Positions 35,650 to 43,556 of a stretch of 50,723 nucleotides of DNA are shown one piece after another (positions within the stretch are counted from its first letter, which is position 1; each line of letters starts with the position of its first letter). The DNA is taken from the NCBI GenBank assembly GCA_018058095.1, contig JAGPCO010000050.1, positions 1-50,723 on the forward strand, given 5' to 3'. Below the pieces are notes generated by a model. The model was given only the letters and a program-made list of their open reading frames with translations. It was not told the DNA's origin and made no database searches. Origin of the DNA: Kofleriaceae bacterium. Its GTDB lineage: Bacteria > Myxococcota_A > Polyangia > Haliangiales > Haliangiaceae. The position numbers were made by a program, and so were the translations under genes.

Positions 35650-37227
35650 ATGTCCTTCTTCGGCCTCTCGCTGGGCCTCTCGCTCGGCGCCTCGATCGCC
35701 CTGGCCGTGCTCGCCCTGCTGGTCGTCGTCGCGATCTACGACGTGACCCAGCGGCGCCACGCCATCCTGCGCAACTTCCCCATCATCGGCCACTTCCGCT
35801 ACTGGATGGAGGCGGTCGGGCCCGAGCTGCGGCAGTACATCGTCACCTCCAACGACGAGGAGCGCCCATTCTCGCGCGACCAGCGGCGCTGGGTTTACTC
35901 GTCGGCCAAGAAGGAGAACGCCTACTTCGGCTTCGGCAGCGACAACGACCTCGACGACGCGCCCGGGCACATCATCATCCGCCACAGCGCCTTCCCGCGC
36001 CACGTCCCGCACCCGGGCGAGCCGGGCTACGACCCGACGTACGCCCTGCCGTGCGCGCGGATCCTCGGCGGCGTGCGCGGCCGCAAACACGCGTTCCGGC
36101 CCAGCTCGATCGTCAACACCTCGGCCATGAGCTACGGCTCGCTGTCGTCGGCGGCGGTCGAGGCCATCAACCGCGGCGTCGCGCTGGCCGGCGCGCTGCA
36201 GAACACCGGCGAGGGCGGCATCTCCGACTTCCACCGCAAGGGCGGCGAGCTGATCTGGCAGATCGGCACCGGCTACTTCGGCGCGCGCGATGCGGCCGGG
36301 CGGTTCTCCCTCGAGCACTTCCGCGCCAGCGTCGCCTCGGCCAAGGTCCGGGCCATCGAGCTCAAGCTGTCGCAGGGCGCCAAGCCGGGCATGGGTGGCC
36401 TCTTGCCGGCGGCCAAGGTCACGCCCGAGATCGCCCGCATCCGCGGCATCCCGGTCGGGCGCGACTGCGTCAGCCCGGCCGCGCACAGCGAGTTCTCCGA
36501 CGTGTCGAGCATGCTCGACTTCATCGAGCGCCTGGCCGACGACAGCGGCCTGCCGGTCGGCATCAAGTCGGCGGTCGGGCAGCTGCCGTTCTGGCGCGAG
36601 CTGGCGATCGCCATTCGCACCACCGGGCGCGCGCCCGACTTCATCACCATCGACGGTGGCGAGGGTGGGACCGGGGCGGCGCCGCTGGTGTTCACCGACC
36701 ACGTCGCCCTGCCGTGGAAGGTCGGCTTCACCGAGGTCTATCGCATCTTCGCCGAGGAGGGCGTGGCCGAGCAGGTGGTGTTCATCGGCTCGGGCCGGCT
36801 CGGCTTCCCCGACGCGGCGCTGCTGGCGCTGGCGCTCGGGTGTGACCTCATCAACGTCGCGCGCGAGGCCATGCTGGCGATCGGCTGCATCCAGGCCCAG
36901 CGCTGCCACAGCGGCCACTGCCCGACAGGGGTGGCAACCCAGAACCGCTGGCTGGTGCGCGGGCTCGACCCCACGCTCAAGGCGGCCCGCCTCGCCAACT
37001 ACGTCATGTCGCTGCGCAAGGATCTGCTGCAGCTGGCCGGCGCCTGCGGCCACGCCCACCCGGCCCAGGTGCCGCTCGACGCGCTCGCCATCCTCGGCCA
37101 GGAGCACCAGGCCCGCTCGGCCCGCGAGGTGTTCGGCTACCAGCCGGGCTGGGGCGCCCCGCCGGCGGCCGACCTGGCCGAGATCGCGCGGGTCATGGCC
37201 GGGCCCGCCGCCGCCGCGGTGGCCTGA
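35650..37227 (+). CDS. FMN-binding glutamate-synthase-like protein, membrane-anchored
   Basis: 525 aa. An N-terminal TM helix (about 5-30) precedes the GltB central/FMN barrel: NTSAMSYGSLSSAAVEAIN, NTGEGGISDFH, KLSQGAKPGMGG, ITIDGGEGGTGAAP, and GCIQAQRCHSGHCPTG, the C-x5-C-x4-C motif of the [3Fe-4S] cluster. The glutaminase domain of GltB is absent. It belongs to the stand-alone glutamate-synthase-like family (YerD-type), whose substrate is not established. TATGCT ends 6 nt before the ATG. Confidence 0.92.
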   Translation: MSFFGLSLGLSLGASIALAVLALLVVVAIYDVTQRRHAILRNFPIIGHFRYWMEAVGPELRQYIVTSNDEERPFSRDQRRWVYSSAKKENAYFGFGSDNDLDDAPGHIIIRHSAFPRHVPHPGEPGYDPTYALPCARILGGVRGRKHAFRPSSIVNTSAMSYGSLSSAAVEAINRGVALAGALQNTGEGGISDFHRKGGELIWQIGTGYFGARDAAGRFSLEHFRASVASAKVRAIELKLSQGAKPGMGGLLPAAKVTPEIARIRGIPVGRDCVSPAAHSEFSDVSSMLDFIERLADDSGLPVGIKSAVGQLPFWRELAIAIRTTGRAPDFITIDGGEGGTGAAPLVFTDHVALPWKVGFTEVYRIFAEEGVAEQVVFIGSGRLGFPDAALLALALGCDLINVAREAMLAIGCIQAQRCHSGHCPTGVATQNRWLVRGLDPTLKAARLANYVMSLRKDLLQLAGACGHAHPAQVPLDALAILGQEHQARSAREVFGYQPGWGAPPAADLAEIARVMAGPAAAAVA

Positions 37228-37242
37228 GCGTCGCCGGCCGGG

Positions 37243-37271
37243 TTGCGTCGCGGCCGGCGCCGGGGCAACGT
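37243..37271 (+). promoter_or_regulatory. orn promoter candidate, leaderless spacing
   Basis: TTGCGT (37243-37248), a 17-bp spacer and CAACGT (37266-37271) end 8 nt before the orn ATG. The -10 is weak, but the geometry is identical to that at uvrA and at 45197. Confidence 0.35.
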
Positions 37272-37279
37272 GTCGCCCC

Positions 37280-37840
37280 ATGGGCGATCGCCTGCTGTGG
37301 ATGGACATGGAGATGACCGGGCTCGAGCCCGACCGCGAGCGCGTCATCGAGATGGCGACGATCGTGACCACCGGCACGCTCGAGCTCGTCGCCGAGGGAC
37401 CGGAGCTGGTGATCCACCAGCCCGAGGTGGTGCTGACGGCCATGGACGAGTGGAACCGGACCCACCATGGGGCGTCCGGCCTGATCGACCGGGTCCGGGC
37501 CTCGACCGTGAGCGAGGCCGACGCCGAGGCGGCGACGCTGGCGTTCATCGCCGCCCACTTCGACGACAAGGACCGCCCGGTCCTGACCGGGAACTCGATC
37601 CACCAGGACCGTCGGTTCATCCGCCGCTACATGCCGGCGCTCGACCGCCGCCTGCACTACCGGATGGTCGACGTGTCGACCATAAAGGAGCTGGGCAAGC
37701 GCTGGTACCCCGGCCTGATGGACGCCCGCCCGGCCAAGAACGAGACGCACCGGGCCCTCGACGACATCCGCGAGTCGATCGCCGAGCTGCGGTTCTATCG
37801 CGACCGCATCTTCGCCCCGGCCGGCCTGCCGCTCGACTGA
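37280..37840 (+). CDS. orn: Oligoribonuclease
   Basis: DEDDh 3'-5' exonuclease that degrades 2-5 nt RNAs and pGpG from c-di-GMP turnover; 186 aa, family norm about 180. LWMDMEMTGL (catalytic Asp/Glu), TGNSIHQDRRFIRRYMP (Asp), YRMVDVSTIKEL and AKNETHRALDDIRESI (His/Asp) are in place. Start ATG at 37280. Confidence 0.96.
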   Translation: MGDRLLWMDMEMTGLEPDRERVIEMATIVTTGTLELVAEGPELVIHQPEVVLTAMDEWNRTHHGASGLIDRVRASTVSEADAEAATLAFIAAHFDDKDRPVLTGNSIHQDRRFIRRYMPALDRRLHYRMVDVSTIKELGKRWYPGLMDARPAKNETHRALDDIRESIAELRFYRDRIFAPAGLPLD

Positions 37841-38005
37841 CGCGGCGGCGGCTCGATCCCCTGCCGCCTCTGCCGCCGCCGCTAGGCTGGGCTCGGCGCC
37901 GGCTACTGGACCTGCCGGAGCCACCGGACGCCGCCCGATCCCGGGCGCAAGACCGCGTCCTCGCAGGGGCTTCCGGCGGCATGACCGTTGCTCGGACAGG
38001 CCGGC

Positions 38006-39640
38006 ATGCGGACCGCCCTGGTGACCACCCTCGCCTCCACCCTCCTCGCCGCCGCCCTCGTGCCGGCCGGCCTGACCGGCTGCGCCAGCGAGGGCGACGA
38101 GGGTGACCCGGAGGACGGCATCTTCGTCGACGACGGCAAGGAGGACGACTTCCTCAGCCTGTCGGCCCAGGAGTACCTGATCGAGGGCACGACGTCGATC
38201 ACCCTGACCGGGGCCGACGCCGCCCTGACCGGGGCCGCGCGCGACGCCCGGGTCCGCGAGCTGGTCGGCTACAAGCAGATCGCCATCGCCTGGTTCCTGA
38301 CCCAGTACCTGGTGGCCAAGGAGGCCGACTCCCCCAACCACGCGTTCGGCGGCTTCGGCGGCATCGCCAAGGCCGGCGCGTTCGAGGACCTGCAGGTGCG
38401 GGCCACCGGCGCCAACACCTACGAGTTCAAGTTCCGCCAGCTCGCCGCCGGCACCCGCGAGCTGCTGTCGCTGCTGCCGCTGCGCAGCGCGGGCGGCGGC
38501 CAGGTGTTCGACCTCGAGGTCGGCCGCCCGAGCAACGAGGAGCTGGGCCGGCTCGAGACCAACAACGAGTGGTATCGGCAGGCGCCGTGGGACGGCTGGA
38601 ACCCCGCCAACGTCCCGGCCGCGCAGAAGGAGGCGCTCACGTTCGCGATCAAGCCGGAGCGGGCCTCGCCCGACGCCTGGCTCGACGTCAAGCGGCTCAT
38701 CGCCGACGGCGTGCTCGACATCGACGTGCACATGGGCTGGGACTACCACGCGGCCTTCCACGTCCAGCACGCGCGCGCGCTGTTCGGCTGGCTGCAGGAT
38801 CAGGGCTTCCGCGCCCCGGTCGCCGGCTTCGACGCCCTGACCCGGACCTCGGGCGACTTCACCAAGCGCATCAGCGCCGACGGCCGGCCGCTGACGGTCA
38901 AGGTCCGCCTGTTCTACGGCAAGACCGGGTCCGACACCGACCCCGACACCGACGCCGGCGGCATCCAGCTCGAGAACGACATGCGGGCCTCCCTCAAGAC
39001 CCGCGACGTCATCGTCTACTCCGGTCACTCCGGGCCGTTCTACGGCTTCGCGCTCGGCAACTGGCGCAAGACCTCCGAGGGTGACCTCGACGACACCGAC
39101 ATGCGCAGCGCCGACATGCCGGCTGACCGCTACCAGGTCATCCTGGCCGAGGGCTGCGACACGTACCAGATCGGCCAGGCCTTCAAGGACAACCCCAGCA
39201 AGGCCGGCAAGAACGTCGACGTCATCACCTCGACCTCGTTCTCCAACGCGTCGACGCCGGACACCGTGCAGGATTTCATCAGCTCGCTGATCGAGCGCGA
39301 CAGCGCCGGCAAGCTGCGCCCGCGCACGATGAAGGCGCTGCTGACCGACCTCGACTCCAACTCGCCGTGGTTCCACACCATGTACGGCATCCACGGCATC
39401 GACGACAACCCGACGCTGCACCCGTTCGCGGTCACCGCCAACATCGGCAAGACCTGCCGGGTCAACGCCGACTGCGGCGGCATCGGCAACCTGTGCGTGG
39501 CGACCGGCGCGGCCGGCGGCGGCAAGGCCTGCACCGCGGCGTGCAGCGCCGACGCGGGCTGCCCGACCACCCACGCGTGTAAGCCGGTGGCGTCGAGCTC
39601 GTCGCGGACGATCTACGCCAACGCCTGCCGCAAGCGGTAG
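38006..39640 (+). CDS. Lipoprotein with caspase-like (clan CD) His/Cys pattern
   Basis: 544 aa from ATG 38006. Signal ending PAGLTGC gives lipid-anchored Cys26, followed by an acidic stretch with DDGKEDD. The central region contains DVIVYSGHSGPFYGF (His341) and YQVILAEGCDTYQIG (Cys384). Each residue follows a hydrophobic strand and they are 43 apart, the arrangement of caspase/gingipain/clostripain-type cysteine peptidases. The C-terminal 60 residues are Cys-rich (CRVNADCGG, CTAACSADAGCPTTHAC). No caspase family is recognised by sequence, so peptidase activity is a hypothesis from motif layout. Confidence 0.75.
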   Translation: MRTALVTTLASTLLAAALVPAGLTGCASEGDEGDPEDGIFVDDGKEDDFLSLSAQEYLIEGTTSITLTGADAALTGAARDARVRELVGYKQIAIAWFLTQYLVAKEADSPNHAFGGFGGIAKAGAFEDLQVRATGANTYEFKFRQLAAGTRELLSLLPLRSAGGGQVFDLEVGRPSNEELGRLETNNEWYRQAPWDGWNPANVPAAQKEALTFAIKPERASPDAWLDVKRLIADGVLDIDVHMGWDYHAAFHVQHARALFGWLQDQGFRAPVAGFDALTRTSGDFTKRISADGRPLTVKVRLFYGKTGSDTDPDTDAGGIQLENDMRASLKTRDVIVYSGHSGPFYGFALGNWRKTSEGDLDDTDMRSADMPADRYQVILAEGCDTYQIGQAFKDNPSKAGKNVDVITSTSFSNASTPDTVQDFISSLIERDSAGKLRPRTMKALLTDLDSNSPWFHTMYGIHGIDDNPTLHPFAVTANIGKTCRVNADCGGIGNLCVATGAAGGGKACTAACSADAGCPTTHACKPVASSSSRTIYANACRKR

Positions 39641-39685
39641 CGCGCGGAGGAGCGCCGCGCCGCGTCGCCGCGGCTGCGGCGGGGG

Positions 39686-39790
39686 CCGGCCACGGGGGGC
39701 GGCCAGGATCACGGGGCCGTTCCCGCTCACGAGCGCGGCCACGGGCGTCCACGAACACGTCCACGACCACGTACACGTTGGGGCGCGCTG
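39686..39790. repeat. Dispersed GATC/GGCC intergenic repeat, copy 3
   Basis: 39707-39743 (GATCACGG..CGTTCCCGCTCACGAGC..CGGCCACG) aligns with 15826-15863 with few differences. It continues as CACG-rich periodic sequence to about 39778. It follows a lipoprotein gene 3' end and precedes glgC. No gene is seen between 39641 and 39884. Confidence 0.6.
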
Positions 39791-39884
39791 ACGTTCCCGT
39801 AGTCCAGGGCCAGGGCCGCCCAGGTCGCGCGCGGACGGCCGCCGGCCGTGTGTGCCGGACCAGGCTGGCGTATCCTCGCCGTCG

Positions 39885-41354
39885 ATGAAGGACACGCTCG
39901 TGATGGTGATGGCCGGCGGCAAGGGATCCCGGCTGGGCCCGCTCACGGTGCACCGGTCCAAGCCGGCCGTGCCGTTCGCGGGGCGCTACCGCATCGTCGA
40001 CTTCGTGCTGTCGAACCTGGTCAACTCCGGGTACCGGCGCATCTACGTGCTGACCCAGTACATGTCGTCGAGCCTCATCAAGCACATGTCGCGCAACTGG
40101 CGGCTGTCCGGCTTCGGCGAGTACATCGAGGTCGTGCCGGCGCAGATGCGCGTCGGCGAGTTCTGGTACCGCGGCACCGCCGACGCCGTGTACCAGAACC
40201 TCAACCTGGTGCGCGACGCCCGGGCCTCGACGGTCGGCGTGTTCGGCGGCGACCACATCTACAAGTTCGCGATCGACCAGATGGACGAGGCGCACCGCGA
40301 CCGCGAGGCCGACCTGACCGTCGCCGCCATCCCGGTCCCGCTGGCCGAGGCCCACCAGTTCGGCTGCATCGACGTCGACGCCAGCGGGCGCATCGTCGGC
40401 TTCGTCGAGAAGCCGGCCAACCCACCGGCCATGCCGGGCCGGCCCGGCTTCGCCCTGGTGTCGATGGGCAACTACATGTTCCGGCGCGACGTGCTCGAGC
40501 AGGCCCTGGTCGAGGACGCCGCCCTGCCCGCCTCGCGCCACGACTTCGGCCGCGACATCATCCCGCGCCTGCTCGCGGGCGGGGCCCGGGTGTACGCCTA
40601 CGACTTCTTCGCCAACCGCATCCCGGGTGACCCCGAGGAAGCCACCCCGTACTGGCGCGACGTCGGCACCATCGACAGCTACTTCACCGCCAACATGGAG
40701 GTGCGGGCCCGGGTGCCAGCCATCGACCTGTACAACCGGCGCTGGCGCATCCGCAGCGCCGACCGCGACTACCCGCCGGCACGCTTCGTTCGCGCCGGCG
40801 AGGCGTTCGGGCCGGCCTCGGTCGACGACAGCCTGATCTGCGAGGGCACGATCATCTCGTCGGCCCGGGTCGCCGACGTCGTGCTCGGCTACGACTGCTT
40901 CATCCACGCCGGCGCCGAGCTCGACGAGTCGGTCATCCTGTCGGGTTGTGACGTCGGCGCCGGCGCGCGCCTGCGCCGGGTGCTGCTCGACAAGAACTGC
41001 AAGATCGAGCCCGGCTGCGTCATCGGCGAGGACGCCGAGGCCGACGCGGCGCGGTTCCCGTTCGTGACCGAGTCCGGCATCGTCGTCGTGCCCAAGGGCA
41101 CGGTGGTGCCGGCGACGGGCCCGATGATCCTCGCCAACGACGTGGTCGAGCTGCTCCACAACGAGCCCGAGCTGCGGGCCCAGCTGCGGCCCGACAGCTA
41201 CGCTATCGCCAGCCACCAGCGCCACAGCTACGAGTCGGCCGGGCCCCGCTTCAAGCGCTACGGCGCCGACGGCGCGCTGCGCCGGACCGAGCTGGCGCCT
41301 CACGCCGACGTACGCGGGCCGGGCGCCGGCGATCTGGTCGACGAGCCGTCGTGA
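39885..41354 (+). CDS. glgC: Glucose-1-phosphate adenylyltransferase
   Basis: Makes ADP-glucose for glycogen synthesis; 489 aa, longer than the usual ~420-430. N-terminal nucleotidyltransferase: VMAGGKGSRLGPLTVHRSKPAVPF, YRIVDFVLSNLVNSG, GTADAVYQN, GDHIYK, IPVPLAEAHQFGCID, MGNYMF, and EATPYWRDVGT. A left-handed beta-helix domain follows from about residue 305. ATG at 39885 with TATCCT 8 nt upstream. glgA overlaps its stop (GTGA), so synthesis of donor and polymer are coupled. The C-terminal 50 residues look lineage-specific. Confidence 0.96.
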   Translation: MKDTLVMVMAGGKGSRLGPLTVHRSKPAVPFAGRYRIVDFVLSNLVNSGYRRIYVLTQYMSSSLIKHMSRNWRLSGFGEYIEVVPAQMRVGEFWYRGTADAVYQNLNLVRDARASTVGVFGGDHIYKFAIDQMDEAHRDREADLTVAAIPVPLAEAHQFGCIDVDASGRIVGFVEKPANPPAMPGRPGFALVSMGNYMFRRDVLEQALVEDAALPASRHDFGRDIIPRLLAGGARVYAYDFFANRIPGDPEEATPYWRDVGTIDSYFTANMEVRARVPAIDLYNRRWRIRSADRDYPPARFVRAGEAFGPASVDDSLICEGTIISSARVADVVLGYDCFIHAGAELDESVILSGCDVGAGARLRRVLLDKNCKIEPGCVIGEDAEADAARFPFVTESGIVVVPKGTVVPATGPMILANDVVELLHNEPELRAQLRPDSYAIASHQRHSYESAGPRFKRYGADGALRRTELAPHADVRGPGAGDLVDEPS

Positions 41355-42880
41355 GCCTGGGCTCGCTCCGCGTCCTGCACGTCGCCAGCGAGGTCGCGCC
41401 GTGGGCGCAGACCGGCGGGCTGGCCGACGTGGTGGCGGCCCTGCCCAGGGCCCAGGCCGCGGCCGATCCGGCCGGCCAGGTCGCGGTGCTGGCCCCGCTG
41501 TACCGGGCCGCGGCGGCGGCGCTGGACCAGGCCGGCGTGACCCCGGTCGTGGTGGGCCCCGATCGCACCCTGGTGGTCGGCCAGCACGTGGTGCGCGCGC
41601 GCCTGCTCCGCACCGACCACGATGGCCTGGCCATCGGCTGGCTCGACGCCCCGGCCCTGTACGATCGCGACGGCCTGTACGGCGCGCCCGGCGGGGCCGA
41701 TCACCCCGACAACCACGTCCGCTTCGCGGCGCTCGGCCTGGCCGCGGTCCGACATGGCGCCGAGCTCCTCGGCGGCAAGCTCGACCTGGTGCACGCCCAC
41801 GACTGGCAGGCCGGGCTGGCCCCGCTGCTGCTGCGGCTGGATCCGGCCCGGGCCAGCGTGGCGGTGGTGACCACGATCCACAACCTGGCGTTTCGCGGCC
41901 TGTTCCCGCGCGCCGTGGTCCCGGAGCTGGGCCTGCCGTGGTCGGTGTTCGATCACCACCACGCCGAGTTCTGGGACCAGCTGTCGTTCCTCAAGGCGGG
42001 CCTGGCCTACGCCGACGTGGTGACCACGGTCAGCCCGAGCTACGCGCGTGAGATCCAGGAGCCCATCGCCGGCCATGGCCTCGACGGCTTTCTGCGCTGG
42101 GACGTGCCGCGGGTGGTCGGGATCGTCAACGGCATCGACGACGGCAGCTGGGATCCGGCGACCGACCCGGCCCTGGCCGCCTCGTTCACGGTCGAGCGGC
42201 CCCAGGGCAAGGCGCGCTGCCGGCACGCCCTGGCCGCCGAGCTCGGCCTCACGGTCGACGATCACACCGTGCTGGCGGCGGTGGTGGCGCGCATGAGCGA
42301 GCAGAAGGGCCTCGACCTCGTCGCCGATGTGGTGCCCGACCTGCACGGGCTCGGCATCAAGCTGGTCGTGCTCGGCGCCGGCGAGCCGGCTCTCGAGGGC
42401 CGCTTCCGGTACCTGGCCGAGGTGTTCCGCCAGCACCTGGCCGTCCGCATCGGCTTCGAGCCGGCGCTGGCCCGGCGCATCTACGCCGGCGCCGACTTGT
42501 TCGTGATGCCGTCGCGGTTCGAGCCATGTGGCCTGGGCCAGCTGTACGCCATGCGGTACGGGGCGGTGCCGGTCGTACGCGCCGTCGGCGGCCTGCGGGA
42601 CACGGTGATCGACACCCGCGCCGACCTCGGCCACGACCGCAGCGCCGACGCCAGCGCCGATGCCAGCGCCGACGACGGAACTGGCTTCGTGTTCGACGCG
42701 CCGACGGCGGCCGCGTTGCGCGCCGCCCTGGGCCGCGCGACGCGGGTGTTCCGGACCGCGCCCGCGGCGTGGGCCGCGCTGCGGCGGCGCGCGATGGCGC
42801 GGGACTCGTCGTGGACGGCCAGCGCGCGCGAGTACCTGCAGGTCTACCGCGCCGCCGTTCGTCACCGCCGCGGCGCCTGA
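41351..42880 (+). CDS. glgA: Glycogen synthase (GT5) with Lys-to-Gln change in the KTGGL motif
   Basis: 509 aa, GTG at 41351 overlapping glgC. GT-B fold with VHAHDWQAGLAPLLL, TIHNLAFRGLFP, YADVVTTVSPSYA, GIVNGIDDGSWDP, SRFEPCGLGQLYAMRYG and VGGLRDTV. The N-terminal ADP-glucose motif is WAQTGGLADVV, with Gln20 where E. coli GlgA has Lys15; Lys15 is known to contact the nucleotide-sugar phosphate. The rest is intact. A small insertion of Asp/Ala repeats (about residues 430-440) lies near the C-terminus. Likely an active synthase with altered substrate affinity. Confidence 0.94.
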   Translation: MSLGSLRVLHVASEVAPWAQTGGLADVVAALPRAQAAADPAGQVAVLAPLYRAAAAALDQAGVTPVVVGPDRTLVVGQHVVRARLLRTDHDGLAIGWLDAPALYDRDGLYGAPGGADHPDNHVRFAALGLAAVRHGAELLGGKLDLVHAHDWQAGLAPLLLRLDPARASVAVVTTIHNLAFRGLFPRAVVPELGLPWSVFDHHHAEFWDQLSFLKAGLAYADVVTTVSPSYAREIQEPIAGHGLDGFLRWDVPRVVGIVNGIDDGSWDPATDPALAASFTVERPQGKARCRHALAAELGLTVDDHTVLAAVVARMSEQKGLDLVADVVPDLHGLGIKLVVLGAGEPALEGRFRYLAEVFRQHLAVRIGFEPALARRIYAGADLFVMPSRFEPCGLGQLYAMRYGAVPVVRAVGGLRDTVIDTRADLGHDRSADASADASADDGTGFVFDAPTAAALRAALGRATRVFRTAPAAWAALRRRAMARDSSWTASAREYLQVYRAAVRHRRGA

Positions 42881-43556
42881 GCCAGCACGGACCGCGTCCG
42901 ACCGCGTCCGACCGCGTCCGACCGGCAGACAGCGCCCATCGTCGTCCGGGGCGCCGGACATCCGGCGTGTCGGACGCCGACCTGTCCGGTCCGGGCGTCG
43001 GCTCCGGCGCCCGGGTGACCTGGGCCTGGCCTCGGCGTCCTCCCGGATCCCGGCGGGCGCTCCGTCGAGCCGCTACGATCCAGGGGCCCGTCCGGTCGCC
43101 GTTGCGGCCGGCCCGACCGGGGCAACCCGGCCGGACCGGCGGCGACGGCCCGGCCGCGTGTCCGCCCATCCGGACGTGTCGCTGTCGGAGAACCGGACAG
43201 CCGGGTCCGCCAACCCGGACGCCGGCGTCCGCCAGCCGGACCGGCAGAGGGGCCTGTGTGCGACATCGCGCACACGCAGCACGCCGGTCACCACCCTGCT
43301 TCCTGGGTGTGAATCTCCTGTCAAGAAAGCCGACAAAGCGACTGGTTATTCACAGGTGAACAGGTCCCGGGAGTGACCTAACAGCCCGATTGTGTTCGCC
43401 TCATGGCCACCCTGGTGGCCGGCTGTGGAGAACCTGTGAAGTGCGTGTGCTGGGCCGAAATGGAGCGGCGTGTCATCAGGCACTTACGCGCCGAGTGTTG
43501 TCCATCCGGACACCCGGACGCCCGCCACCCAAGCCCACCTGTCCCTGTCCGGATGA
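42881..43556. other. Repeat-rich intergenic gap with DnaA-box-like sites
   Basis: No credible gene. 42891-42924 is a 10-bp tandem repeat (ACCGCGTCCG x3 plus a partial). CCGGAC/GTCCGG words are abundant to about 43260 and again at 43500-43555. A less G+C-rich patch at 43300-43440 holds TTATTCACA (43346-43354), TGTGGAGAA (43424-43432) and the dyad TTCACAGGTGAA. Frames across this region change composition abruptly and lack protein-like sequence. Confidence 0.6.

Noticed and set aside
43300-43440. Chromosomal origin oriC
   Set aside because: Only one good DnaA box and no dnaA, dnaN, gidA or parAB nearby; kept only as a low-interest observation.
42881-43556. Protein genes in the CCGGAC-rich gap
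   Set aside because: All open frames are driven by repeats and lack plausible starts or families.
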